Below are positions 49,727 to 61,400 of a stretch of DNA of 64,000 nucleotides, in pieces. The translations under genes and the position numbers were made by a program. The notes below the pieces were generated by a model that was given only the letters and a program-made list of their open reading frames with translations, had not been told where the DNA came from and searched no databases. The first letter of the stretch is position 1. Each line of letters begins with the position of its first letter. The DNA lies in assembly GCF_000142905.1 (NCBI RefSeq), contig NW_013657671.1:353044-417043 (forward strand), given 5' to 3'. Source of the DNA: Thecamonas trahens ATCC 50062. Lineage: Eukaryota > Apusozoa > Apusomonadida > Apusomonadidae.

Positions 49727-52470
49727 CAGTGAACGGAACGGCTTACTGTGACTAACTAACTGATTCTAATGACTGACTAAATGACTAACAGCTGATGCGT
49801 ATCGTCACTACAGTTTCTTCGTCAGCTCAAAGTCGAAAAGCATCCATGCACGCAGGAGCATCATCTTCTCGGCGCGCAGAGCCGAGAGGCGGTTCCGCTT
49901 CCTCGTCATCATGTCTGTCGCCACCGAGTTGAGCCGTTCGACGCTGGCAGCGGAGGCCGATGGAAGAAGGATCCCCTGGCCCCACAAGCGGAACCTCGCA
50001 CACAGCACCTGGATCCGCCGTACGTCAGCCTTGCGGTTCCAGTTCTTGCGAGACTCGAGACCGACGCACACGTCCTCAAACTTAGCCAACACGTCGCCTA
50101 CGGACAAACTTGAAGAGGTAGAGATTAGCCGACTGTTGTACAACGTAGCCGTGAGAACCTTGCAGAACACTTCGACGAGCTTGTAGTTGCTGAACGAAGC
50201 CACAGACGCAGGCGTATCGTTCACCGTCATCTTTCGCACCTTGCAGCCGCGAACCTCATCAACGCTCTTCGCGCGCAGGCGCTTCCCCGCGTTCTTCTCG
50301 CGCTTGGCAATGTTACGAGCGCGCGCCTCGCGCTCCGCGGCCATCCGCGAGCGCGCCTGTGGCGATGAAGCCGGCTCAGCCATTACCACCTTGGATGGCC
50401 CACCGGCAGCAGACATACTCGGGGAAAAGTACGTGGGGTCCCGCGATTCTTGCGGCAGCGTGTTGCTCGCTCCGCTCGATGACGCCGCAGTATGCGACGG
50501 GAGCGTGGATAGAATGTCCAGGAGCTTGGGCTCAAGGACGTCTGCCAAGCGACGCCACATGTCATGGTGGACCTCAGCAGCGGTCGCCAGATGGCGCACA
50601 CCAAGCGAGTTGTTGGCGTCGGCGACAACTCCCTGGACATACATAAGGTCGTCCTTGGTGACAGTCGTGTCAATAAGGAGAGCAAAGAGGCACGCATCCT
50701 CTTTGTACAAGTACGCAACCTGTTTGTACACTGCCTGGGTGGCGATGTCGCACAGCTGTTGGATCCTAGGGATATCCTCGTTGTTGATCTTGAGCTCTGC
50801 CAGATCGTCCACAATCCCCACCATCGTAAGGAGCGAAAGGGAGGACGACATATCGGACGTCTGAGACATGACGCACGAGTTGTTGATCGTGAGGAGTACC
50901 TCCACAGCGTCATGTACCTCGTCCCACTCGCTCGCGGTCAACTTAGCCGGGGCACCCGCGATCTCAGTCGAAACAAAATCCACGGCATCCTTCATCCTCG
51001 ACGCCCGTTCCAGCATAGTCACCGTCGAGCCCCAGCGAGTACTCACGTCCGGCCGCAACGACGTGTATGTTACCAGGACGGGTGGAGACGGTTTGTCATC
51101 CACGGTTACTTGACCAAGCTGGACATCCATCTCATATGAGTTCAGCGCGGACTTGTATGCGTGCGTAGCCTCGATGTTCTTCTTGTTGATGAAGTGGCGC
51201 ATCGTGCGCTTGGCCTTGGACGAGCGAGAGATGAAAGAGACAAGGCGGCGCAGCTTAGAAATTGCGTCAGTGCTTCCCACGAGCGGGGCAGAGGCAAAGT
51301 CATCGGATGCAACGGTATCACTCAGCGTCGGCCACTCTGACGACGACAACGATGCCACCTCCGAGAACCCATCCTCCTTTTCGACGTCCTCGTCGTCCGT
51401 GTCCTCGCCTACGCCGCCCATCTCGAGTACGGCCGTGTCACGGCTCGAGACCAAGTCTGTCTGCACCAAGGCAGGATCCAGCTCACTGTCAGCCTGTACC
51501 GCCTTGAGCACGTCACCGACGATGCGCTGAATGCGGTGGGAGAGACATGGATGCCACGGGAGTTCGAGGAAGCGCTTTGTCATCCGGGGCATGAGCGCCG
51601 TTGTGTCGCTAGACAAGGCGACTACCTGGACCCAGTCAATCCCGAACTCTGTCACACAGAGCTTCACCACCTTGGCGAGATTCTCGGCGTTGGCGGAGAG
51701 ATATGTGGTGTCGTACTCGGCGCTGTCGTCAGACGTTGAGCGAACAGCGTTCATGAGATCGGCGGTGAGCGCCTTGAACCCGATGGGGATTGTCATGCGC
51801 ACTCCCGAACTGTAGAACTGGGCACACACACCGAGAAAGGTATGGCGCGTCCCAGACGACGTCCACTCATCGACGATGAGGGAGATAGGCCCGTCCCCAA
51901 TGTGCTCCTGCATCTTGGTGCGGTACTTGAGGAAAACGCGATCGAGTACACCCTCACGCAGGTGCTTCTCGCACGGTAGAATCTTGCGCACGCTCGTCGC
52001 ACTCAAACCCACTGCGACAGCGAACATGTGGGCGAGGTACGGGTCTTCGATCGACGCAAACGAGCGGTGCTTGTACAGCACGCTCTTGAGCGCGTATTCC
52101 GCAACGCGCGGCTTTGCAGCCTTCAAGCGGTCTTCCGAGGGGAAGTACGCCTGCAGCTGCTGGCTGGACGTGGGGACATCAACGTCCAGCGCCGACAGTA
52201 CCTCGCTGTGGGCGTTTCGGAAGTGGCTTTTGATATTTGAGGTCGACTTGAAACTGTTGAGGCTAATCTGCTTGCCGCAGAGCCTGCAGCAAGGAGCCTC
52301 TCTGTTCTGGTGCGTGACAAGCTGCCACAAGGCCGAAGAACGGGGCATGCTGCGTGTGAGAGGGGTGTCTCCGTCTTGATCACCATCTTAGTCATTGACG
52401 TTTGACTGACTAACTAATGACTAAATCTTTTGACTACGAATGACTATGACTATCGTCGTTCCGTACACTG
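49727..52470 (-). mobile_element. Complete hAT-superfamily DNA transposon with TIRs and 8-bp TSD
   Basis: 2,744 bp. Termini: CAGTGAACGGAACG at the left, and CAGTGTACGGAACG read inward from the right end (13/14 identical, hAT-type CAGTG ends). Both sides are flanked by the identical 8-bp duplication actacttg (49719-49726 and 52471-52478), the length hAT elements make. Subterminal regions at both ends carry many TGACTAA/TGACTGA motifs (about 49747-49795 and 52392-52455), as expected for transposase-binding subterminal repeats. It contains one uninterrupted transposase gene. A perfect TSD and an intact ORF suggest recent insertion and possible activity. Confidence 0.93.
49808..52348 (-). CDS. 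hAT transposase (BED zinc finger)
   Basis: An 846-aa single open frame. The N-terminal BED-type zinc finger has CRLCGKQISL and then a HFRNAH pair. The RNase-H-like catalytic core shows the first Asp in LIVDEWTSSGTRHTFLGV, the second Asp in VVALSSDTTALM, the CxxH motif in WHPCLSHRIQRIV, TRWGSTVTMLERA, and the catalytic Glu in ASVERLNSVATDMMTRKRNRL, part of the C-terminal hAT dimerisation region. An acidic insertion (VGEDTDDEDVEKEDG) lies in the middle. It sits wholly inside the TIR-bounded element. No frameshift or stop is seen. Confidence 0.92.
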   Translation of the reverse strand: MPRSSALWQLVTHQNREAPCCRLCGKQISLNSFKSTSNIKSHFRNAHSEVLSALDVDVPTSSQQLQAYFPSEDRLKAAKPRVAEYALKSVLYKHRSFASIEDPYLAHMFAVAVGLSATSVRKILPCEKHLREGVLDRVFLKYRTKMQEHIGDGPISLIVDEWTSSGTRHTFLGVCAQFYSSGVRMTIPIGFKALTADLMNAVRSTSDDSAEYDTTYLSANAENLAKVVKLCVTEFGIDWVQVVALSSDTTALMPRMTKRFLELPWHPCLSHRIQRIVGDVLKAVQADSELDPALVQTDLVSSRDTAVLEMGGVGEDTDDEDVEKEDGFSEVASLSSSEWPTLSDTVASDDFASAPLVGSTDAISKLRRLVSFISRSSKAKRTMRHFINKKNIEATHAYKSALNSYEMDVQLGQVTVDDKPSPPVLVTYTSLRPDVSTRWGSTVTMLERASRMKDAVDFVSTEIAGAPAKLTASEWDEVHDAVEVLLTINNSCVMSQTSDMSSSLSLLTMVGIVDDLAELKINNEDIPRIQQLCDIATQAVYKQVAYLYKEDACLFALLIDTTVTKDDLMYVQGVVADANNSLGVRHLATAAEVHHDMWRRLADVLEPKLLDILSTLPSHTAASSSGASNTLPQESRDPTYFSPSMSAAGGPSKVVMAEPASSPQARSRMAAEREARARNIAKREKNAGKRLRAKSVDEVRGCKVRKMTVNDTPASVASFSNYKLVEVFCKVLTATLYNSRLISTSSSLSVGDVLAKFEDVCVGLESRKNWNRKADVRRIQVLCARFRLWGQGILLPSASAASVERLNSVATDMMTRKRNRLSALRAEKMMLLRAWMLFDFELTKKL

Positions 52471-52478
52471 ACTACTTG

Positions 52479-53162
52479 ACGCCACCACTTGTCTCCCTCC
52501 CTCCCCCACTCCCCCTCCCCCCTCCCTCTCCTCCCTCCCTCCCTTCCTCCTTCCCCCCTCCCCCCTCCCCCCTCCCTCCCTCCCTCCTTCCCCCCTTCCC
52601 CCCCTCCCCCCTCCCGTCCCCTCCCCTCCCACTTGTGGATGTGGTCATGATAATTGATTGATTGTTGGTTTTTGTTGGCCATTTTGTTTGTTCACCCCCC
52701 TCTTCCCCCCCCCTCGCTCCCTCCCTCCGCATGGATGGCTGGATAGCTGGATGCCACAATAGAAGGTACGATACACAGCAGGCAAAGAAGCAATGTACAC
52801 TGCGCCATCGATGGGATATGCTGCTGGCGATGATGCCTATATTCATGCGTGTCAACTGACTGGGGGACGGGAAACGGGGAGAGTATGCCTTGGTCCGTAC
52901 GTTCTGTCCGGACCTATGGACGCTCTCCCTCATCCCTGTCCCTGTAATGAGTTAATCTGACCTGACCGTCATTTCTACTGAGCCTACAGCACCATCACCC
53001 CCCCCCCCCCCTCCTCCCTCCCTCTCTCAAGGCATCACTCACCATCCATATCCTGGTCCTATCTACAGATTCCCTCCCTCCCCCCCTTTGCGCCGCATCC
53101 CGCATCGGCCTACATCAGCGCATCGATGATGATGGTGGGCGCGCTAGTGGTACATACTGTTG
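52479..53162. other. Intergenic region rich in polypyrimidine tracts
   Basis: 684 bp with CCT/C-run tracts at 52495-52630, 52690-52730 and 52990-53040. No gene is supported. Confidence 0.6.
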
Positions 53163-56100
53163 TTAATCGGTGTTCCGGAAAAAGATGAGCGCGCCTGAAA
53201 ACGTAAAGTACAGCAGATCAAACTCGCGCTTGAAAACACGCAGCTTGTCGAGGGTGAGCCTGGCAGTCTCGACGTCGGCGCGCTTCTTGGAGCGGGCAGC
53301 GGCACCGTCGGCGACCTTGGCCTCCTGCTCGGCGACGCGGGCCGAGACGGCGTCGAACCAGTGTAGGGCGTCAAAGGCTTTGGTGAGGCCGAGGACCTGC
53401 AGGATGTAGGCGAGGCCCATGGCAAAGCCGTCGTCGGTAAAGGCAGCCCCGTCCTTGTTCTTCTTGAGCAGGCGCTCCTTGGACTCGCGCATGTACTCGA
53501 CGTAGTTGATGGTGAGCGGCGGGATGATGATGAAAAAGTTGGCGAGAAAGGCGAGGTCCGGATGCGCAAACTCGGTGGAGAATAGGTCGACGAGGATCTT
53601 AAAGTAGTCGGAGCCCTCGGCAAAGTTCTCGGCGAGCGACGAGAGGTGCGAGTCAAGAAGGCGGGCGGCGTCGCGCGACTGGGCCGAGAGCCCGTCCTCG
53701 ACCACCATGTCCTGAAAGGCGAGCATGTCGACAATGTCGGGCACAAACTTGATTTCTGACGCGGTGGCGTGAAGGCCGCCCGAGCGGATCATGCGGATGT
53801 AGCCCATGGCGTTGCCGATGTGGGTGATAAGGATGCGGAACTGGTCGAGGTACGAGAGCCCGCCCTGCGTGCCGAGGTTGCGGATGTCGCGGTGGAACTG
53901 GAGCGCGCGCTCGTATGGATAGACGTTTCCGAGCGCCTCGGCGTTCTTCTTGTAGAACGAGATGTCCTTCATCAGCCGCGAGCGGATAGTGTCGTCAAAG
54001 AGAAAGTGCTTGAACGTGGTGAACTGGTCCTTGAGAAAGCCAAAGACGTAGTTGACAGCAGTGTTCATGACGCCGGCGCCGTGGGTCCGGATCGACGCCG
54101 CAATGTGCGAGATGTCGATGGCGTTGAGCGCCTTGGACGCCGCGCTCCGCTCGATGAAGAACTGGTTGTTGAGGTTGTAGTTGTACCGCGCCACAAACGC
54201 GCCGATGTTGCGCATGATGACCAGGACGTCGAGCATCTTCTGCTGGTTGTGCCCGCGGAGGTGCGACGGCGTGCACTCGAGGCCCCACTTGGCCGCCGCC
54301 AGGTTGCGCATCTCCTCGTACACCTTCCAGTCCTGGAGTGCGACCGCGGTCAGGTCGTAGAACATGACGTTGAGGTAGTGGGTCACCTCGTCCTTGACGT
54401 CGTACACCCGGTCAAAGAGGACCATGGGCTTGAGCGCAAAGTACGGCGCAAAGTCGCGGGTTCCCTCAAACGGAGTCTTCTTCACCACCAGCAGCTCCGA
54501 GTGCGACGCCAGCCGCAGCTCGACCTCGACGTCGCGCGCCAGCGGCTCCAAAAGTGGTCCTTGATGTATCCGTCGACCTCGTCCACAAACGAGGCGAGCG
54601 AAACATTCTCGTTAAAGTCCTCAACCTTGGCCAGCAGCGCCGCCGCGTCCTGCAGCGCCGCAAACATGTACGGGAGCTTGTGGACCGTGGCCGGCGACGT
54701 GTACGCGTCCTTGAGGTATGTCGGGAGAATGACCCGCGACCAGTACACAAACGAGGTCTCGGTCGCCAGGTACAGGTTCCGTTGCAGCGAGCAGAGCATG
54801 TCCAGCCGCCGCAGCTGCGCGCTTAGCTCGCGGGCCGCGTCCGGCGGAATGACCGACTTTGAGTTGGCCACCGCGAGGCCGAGGTGCAGCAGCATCCGCC
54901 GCGCCTCTGATGCTGGCCCATCCAGCATCGCCAGCGCGAGGTTAACGCCCCCGAGCGCATCGAGCACAGTGTTGTCCACTCGCCGCGCCTGCTCCAGCGA
55001 GCTCTTGATGGGCGCGAGCGAGGCCTGCAGCGCAAGCGTCATTTGCTGGACCATGGCCCCGAGGTTGTCGGCAATGAGCGGCGACCGGCGGTAGTAGGTG
55101 TGCTCGATGGCCTTGAGCAGCTCGAGCATCTGGCAGAGGGCCATGATCCGCGACGGCGTGAGCGGCTTGCGAAGGAGTGTGTGCAGGCCCATCGCTGTTT
55201 TGTACATGTGGCCGATGTTGTATGCAAGCACAATGCCTTGCGTAAACAGCTGGATCCGCGAGTTGAGCAGCGCCGAGAGCGAGGCTCGCGCGTCGAGGTC
55301 CGACTCCATCCGCACCTGCCACCCGGAGACCTGCTCGTGGAACTCGCGCGCGAGTGAAGGCAGCTCCGAAGCCAGCCGCGAGAGGTATGCTCCGCGTGCC
55401 GCGTTGACATCGCCCGACTTGGCCACGGCACCCATCAACTCGGGAACCGTCAGCGCTAGAAAATCGGTCGGGACCCAGACCACGTTGCCGTAGAGGTGAA
55501 TGAGCGGGACGACCGTGTACGCCTCCCACAGCGACTTGAACAGCGAGCCGAGCCGCGTCTCCTGGTAAAGCGTAAAGTAGAGACCAAACAAGCCGCACAG
55601 CGCCACGTACTGCCCGCGCTCGGTCGTCTCCGACGGCGAGCCCAACCGTGACGCCACGTCCTGGTACCACGTGTTGAGCGTGTAGCCAAACTCGGCCTTG
55701 AACGTCGGGTTTGTCGTTACGTTGACAATGTCTTCGTAGTCGAAGACCTGCTCCACGCAGTTCTGGTACACCATGTCGTCAAAGAGCGTCGTGTCGATGT
55801 CGCCCAGCGTCCGATTGAGCAGCCGCAGCTCGTCCTCATCAGTGTCGTACGTCTCGGGATCGTTGCGCATGTTGTTCACCATCCGCCTGTACAGCACCCA
55901 GCCGTCCTTAAGCCGCGCATTCTGCTTGATAATCTCTTCGAGCGTGATGAGGACCCGGAGCACCGTACCGATGGCCTCAAACGCCGGCCGCAGGTGGATG
56001 TCGCGGACAACGAAAAAGGTCTGCGCCGGCGAGTAGAGCGACGCCAGCTGGTGGACAAGGTTGCGGACCACATCGTACGCCCGCCGCACAAACACACACA

Positions 56101-56884
56101 CAGACTGCAGCAGCGGCAGCAGCCGGCCCATCGCCACCTGCGTCTCGCCATCATCGGCGTCCTCGTCGCCTGTCAGCGCTTCACCATGCATCGCCAGCGG
56201 AGCAAAGACCTGAGTGGCAGCCTCGGACTCGAGCAGCGCAGCCTCTGACTGCAGTGCCCCAAGCGTCGCCACAATCTTGTTCAGCACCTTGTTCTCGGTC
56301 CCAGCCAGCTCCAGAAACGTGGCCTGCTCTGTCGGCGTCACATCCACCGCCAGCGCAGATCGATCGACACACCACAGCGGGCTCGACGACGTGCCCAGCG
56401 CCTCCTCGATCGAGCTCAGCTGCGACGAGTACGCCTGCACAAAGTGCTGAAACTTGGACGTCACAAACTGAGAAGCCTTGGCAGCAGACTCTGTCCCCCC
56501 AACCAGCCAGCCAGTAGTAGCCCCCGTTCCCCCCCCCCCCCCTCACAGCTTTATGAGTTCCCAGCTGCGCGACCCAAGTCCGACCATGTGGGCCAGCACC
56601 AGCAGCCATGCGGTGGTGGCAGTGGCCTCCCCTCCCTCCCACCTCCCCTCTTCCCCGTACTCCCGCGTGCGCCCGTGACTTTCTCCCTGCCTGGCGACAA
56701 GCCCCCCCTCCCCCCCCCCCTCCCCCTCCTCCCCTTACCACCCCCACCCCTAATCCCTCCACCCGTCACCCGCCACCCGCCACATACCCTCGTCAACAAG
56801 GTCAAACTCTTCGTCCGAACCAGAGTACGCATAGTCCTCGTACGAGTCGAAGGGAGCGTCACGCAGCCCTCCGCGCCGTGCCAT
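53163..56884 (-). CDS. WASHC4: WASH complex subunit 4 (SWIP/KIAA1033)
   Basis: Exons 56884..56788 and 56490..53163. The intron 56787..56491 (donor GTATGT, acceptor GGACAG) contains G-runs. About 1,141 aa after adding one T at the AAAA (sense TTTT) at 54550-54553, which turns KDHFWSRW into DHFLEPLARDVEVELR, the family sequence (human HFLEPL). SWIP is a core subunit of the WASH Arp2/3-activating complex on endosomes. Conserved blocks: ENKVLNKIVATLGAL, LKAIEHTYYRRSPLIADN, VTHYLNVMFYDLTAVALQDW, IMRNIGAF, SIRTHGAGVMNTAVNY, GNAMGYIRMIRSGGLH and AAFTDDGFAMGLAYIL. Exon 1 (MARRGGLRDAPFDSYEDYAY) is assigned from phase and splice motifs only. Confidence 0.92.
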
Positions 56885-56957
56885 GACCTCTGAGCGTCGA
56901 GTGGTGGCCCAAACTGCTGTTTCCGGAGTGGTCGGTCGGCCTCTTCACCCGCCTCAC

Positions 56958-56994
<37 letters not shown>

Positions 56995-57035
56995 TCTCTC
57001 TCTCTCTCATTCTCTGTCTCCTTCCCCTTCACCTG

Positions 57036-57917
57036 CTACGCATCGTACCCCGGAGTAACGTCAGCCATCTTGACAATGTTCTCGACCAGGAGCTCACCGG
57101 CGACGGTATCGCGGGCATCGGACGCAAAGACAATAGACTCGGTGTCAAAGCCCATGGTCTCGATGACGACTAGCGACTCAACGGGTGAGATGCCTGCGGC
57201 GGCCAGGCTCTGCCGACCGGCCTTCCACGCCTTTTCGATCATGCACGCCACACCGCCGACCGTCGCTCCGGTCTCCTTGACCATCTCGGCGAGGGTGAGG
57301 ATGGTATGGCCGGTGGCGAGGAACGAGTCGACGATGAGGACGACGTCCGAGGCATCAAAGTACTCGGATGAGAGGTAGAGCTTGCCCGGGAGCGCTGCGC
57401 CTTTGCGGCGGTATGGCTTGGTGATGATCGACGCCGGCAAAGGGCCACGGAGCAGCTTCTTGCGAGCGTACACAAGGTCAATGTTGAGGCAGGTCGCGAC
57501 GACAAAGCCAGTCACGATGCCGGCCGTCTCGACCGTCACCACCTTGGTGATGCCTGCATCGGCAAACCGCTGCGCAATCGTCTCGCCGCACATGTACATG
57601 GCCATGGTATCGACCCTGTGCGACATAAAGCCATCAACCCGCAAGTTGGGCGTCGTCGAAGCCGGCGACGCCGACACGGCCTCGCCCGCCGTCGTCTCGC
57701 CCGTTTTGCCCACATCCTCGCCACGCTTCCGCTTCTTGTTCACCGGACCGGCTCCATCATCCTCGCCCGTCGCCACCTCTACCATTGCTCCAACTCCAGT
57801 CTCGGTACCAGCTCCAGTCTCCACACCCGTACCAGCGCCAGCCTCCACTGCCGCACCGGCCGGCTGACCTCCGTCCTCGCTGCTGCTAGCACCTTGTGCA
57901 GAGCTTGTATTCGACAT
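57036..57917 (-). CDS. Xanthine phosphoribosyltransferase, bacterial Xpt-like
   Basis: A 293-aa protein with a 105-residue low-complexity N-terminus (Gly/Ala/Thr repeats, KKRKRG basic motif) ahead of a type I phosphoribosyltransferase domain. By similarity to Bacillus Xpt (LRVDGFMSHRVD, QRFADAGITKVVTVETAGI, VYARKK, VVLIVDSFLATGHT, ACMIEKAWKAGRQSL, VESLVVIE) it would convert xanthine + PRPP to XMP. The PRPP loop has Asp-Ser where Xpt typically has Asp-Asp. I start at ATG 57917; an upstream GTG is not used. Eukaryotes usually use HGPRT, so bacterial origin by transfer is plausible. APRT-like or PurR-like members of the fold are alternatives. Confidence 0.75.
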   Translation of the reverse strand: MSNTSSAQGASSSEDGGQPAGAAVEAGAGTGVETGAGTETGVGAMVEVATGEDDGAGPVNKKRKRGEDVGKTGETTAGEAVSASPASTTPNLRVDGFMSHRVDTMAMYMCGETIAQRFADAGITKVVTVETAGIVTGFVVATCLNIDLVYARKKLLRGPLPASIITKPYRRKGAALPGKLYLSSEYFDASDVVLIVDSFLATGHTILTLAEMVKETGATVGGVACMIEKAWKAGRQSLAAAGISPVESLVVIETMGFDTESIVFASDARDTVAGELLVENIVKMADVTPGYDA

Positions 57918-58415
57918 AGACACCAACGAAATACCTCTGTAAGATCCTCTGCTGCTACTGCTGTCACCGACGGGGTGTGAGTGCAGCTGTGTAGTGCAGT
58001 GGGCCACTCTCCCCTCCCCTCCCGCGCTGTGTCTGTGTCTGCACTTGCCCGACTATATGACGGCTAGCCGCAGTCGCAGCCCCCGGGAAGGCCCAGCACC
58101 AGACCACGATGTTGCAACGAAGGCGATGATCACTTGGCATGCAAAGCCACCACCACCAATGATCGATCTCCACATGTGGCCACCCCGAAAAACTTCCAAT
58201 CAATCCCCCCATCCCCGCGCGTACCTCGCTTGGCCCCACTGCATGCCCCAGCTGTCTTGCTCTCTGCTCTCTGCCTGTGTTTGCTTGCTCACGGCTTGCA
58301 ACCAAACGTGACCAACCCAGGTTAGCACGCACCCCCCCCCCCCCCCTACGACCATCACCCCACTCCCGCCACCAAGCCCAGACCCTCAACACCCACCCAC
58401 GCCCCACAACCAGTC
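57918..58415. other. Divergent intergenic region
   Basis: 498 bp between the Xpt-like and RhoGEF genes. A C-run lies near 58330-58346. I see no gene and no distinct regulatory motif. Confidence 0.5.
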
Positions 58416-61400
58416 ATGGCTGAAGAAGCACCACCGCCAGTACCACCGGGTGTGGTCGACAAGTTCGCCCTCTTTACCATGGCTATCGACGACGTCGAGT
58501 CGCTCAACCTGTCGCTCGCACTGGGACCTCCGCCAGAGGCCAAGGAGGAGAGGAAGCAAGGACCAGGAGAAGCAGAGCGGGGAAAGGTCATCAACTTGGC
58601 AGATGCTATGCGCCGCTGGGCAAAGTTCTCGGCATCTGCCACTGTCATCCAGCGTGCTGTCCGCTCGTGGCTCGCCCGCCGCGGCTTCCGCGCGCGCGCC
58701 CCGCTGGAGATCATGGCAGCCAAGGCCGAGGCCGAGTCTGTGCTCCTCGCAGATCGCCGCGCTGCTGCGGTGAACGAGCTGATTGAGACCGAAGAGGCTT
58801 ACCTCAACAAGCTCCGCCTGCTCCGTACCTTTTACATTGAGCCGCTCACCGACATGCTTGCAGAGTCCAAGCCGCTGCTCTCGGCCTCACAGCTTCGCAG
58901 CTTGACGTCCACCCTCGATCCGCTCCTCAAGCTCACCGAGACCACGCTTGGCAAGCTTCACGCAGCCGTTGAGGCGGCCGGCGGTGATCTGACGCGCGCC
59001 GCGGTAGGCGCTGCACTTGCCGAGCTCGTCCCCTACCTCAAACAGTACAAGGCGTACGCCAACAACTACCAGTACGTCATGGCTGTGCTGGAGACGGCCA
59101 AGGCCGACTCGTCCGCCATGGCCAAGTTTCTTGACGATGCCTACCATGCCTCGGGCCGCAACCCGTACTCGATGCTCCTAATGCAGCCGATCCAGCGGCT
59201 GCCGCGGTACCTGCTACTGTTCAAAGTGGTTTTCAAAGCGACTCCCGCGACCCACCCCGACACCGTCCCTGTTAGCGACATCATCACTTCGCTCGAGGAA
59301 GTTCTCGTCGACGTCGACGCCGAGGTCTCACGCGCTCGCAACGTCAACACCATGCTCGCGCTGCAGGAGCGGCTGACCGGCGCGGCGCCCATCCTCGTCG
59401 CCGACTCCCGCGCGCTTGTCCACCAGGGCCTGCTTGTCCTGGCCTCGGGCGACGTTCGTGAGGCCTTTCTCTTTACCGACATGCTCCTGCTTTGCACGCA
59501 GGTCAAGTCGGGGCCCAAGCTCAAGGTCAAGGACGTCCTAGCTGTGCCCACCATGTACGTCACCGGCCTGCCTGATGATGCCGAGGACAGATCAGAGCTT
59601 GGCTTCCGCATCGTCGCCGTCTCCAAAGTCATCACTGTCTTTGCGAGGAATGCTGACGACCGCGCAGACTGGATCACCGCTGTCCTCACCCTCGTCGCCG
59701 ACCACGTTCGCCGTGACCCCTCGCTCGTCGCCGCCCGCCGGCCGTCGCCCGAAGCCAGCGATGGCACAGGCAGTGCCAACATCCCACCGGCCCTTATTCC
59801 GTCGTCAGTCCACCCGACACCGTCGATTGAGCTGCCGGCGCTCGACGTCGACAACCTCCGCTCCATCTTTACCATCCGCTACCTCCGCGCCTCGGTCCTT
59901 GCCGAGTACGAGGGCGTGCTCTCCAAGCGCGGCGTCCGCAACACCAGCTTCCGCAAGCGAACCTTTATCCTCCTCGACAAGTTCCTCTACTACTTTAAGA
60001 GCACCAAAAAGGCGGCCGTACCTGCCGGTGTCATCCCGCTCACCCGTACCTCGCTTGTTCAGTCGCGCGAGTCGGCAAACTCGTCGCAGGGCGGGCCCGT
60101 CTTTTTGACATTGCACACAAGGAGCGGCGCACCTTTCACCTCCAGGCCCGCTCGTTTGCCGAGTATATCGACCTCAAGCAAGCTGTCCACAAGTCACTCG
60201 AGACCCCACTCAAGATCCCCGGCCCCGGCTTTGAGTTCCTACTCTCGAACATGGTGGGCAAGGATTGCACCAATGCCGTCGTCAACCAGGCCGTCCAGCA
60301 GCTCGCCGCCTTTACCCTCGCGCCAATCTCGGACAAGCGCTATACAATCATCAACCGCACTGGCCTAGACAACGTCGTAGGGGCGATCTGCCACGTCCTC
60401 ACCACCACCGTTGCCGAGGACGCAGCCAAGTACGCATGTGTCTGCATCCGCAACCTGGCCCACTCGCGCGAGACTGCAGCCGCCATCCATGACGTCGCCG
60501 TCCCGTCGCTGATCTGGATCCTCCTCCGCACCGCACCCTACGTTACGCCGATCGTCAAGCGTGAGGCCGTCTATGCCCTTCTCCACATCAACACCCTCTC
60601 CCAGCCGATCCTCTACGCCGAGACCCGTGCCGAGTCGCTCTCCACGGCTGTACTCAAGTACCTTGCCTCTACCTCGCACGTCGCCGGCGACCCGCTCTCC
60701 ATTGAGGTCGTTTCGGCCATGTTCGCCGACGTCGCGTCCAAGGCCTTCCGCCGCACCGCCGTCCTCAACAAGCCCAACTTTGCCAACGTGGTCACTACCC
60801 TTCTCCGCCTCTCTGACTACCCGGCAACTGCGGCCCATGCCGCATCGGCCCTCGGCTCGCTCGCCTCACACTCGACCATGTGCCAGCAGCTTCGTTCTGC
60901 CGGAAAGACCTCGCTGCTCGAACTCAACGCCGAGTGGGCCGCACTGTTGGTGAGCCACCTCAGCTCGGACAAGATCTATCTCGTCCGGGCCGCGCTCCTC
61001 GCCATCCGCAACTTGATCTCGCGCTCGGTCGTACCGCGTGCCTCGGCCACCACCGCCGTCCGTCGCCTCCTTGCTGCCGGTCTCCTCCCGCAAGTTACCA
61101 CCATTGCTCGTGGTGAGCACGAGACGGACGTCCGCAACGGCTGCCGCCTCCACGCCCTCGCCCTGCTTGTCTCGCTTACCGCCTACGACACGCCGATGAC
61201 CTCGTTGCTGGACTCGGGCGGCCTCGAGCTTGTGCGGAGTGTGCTTGCCGACGTCTCCGCCGCTCTTGACTCTGCATCTGATGGCTCTGCGCTTGACGCG
61301 ACGCTGATCAAGCTGCTGTGCCTCGGAGGTTCGAGCGGACCAAGCCGTATCTTGGACACAGCGCTGTTTGACGACCCCGACTACGAGCCAGGCCTGGTCT

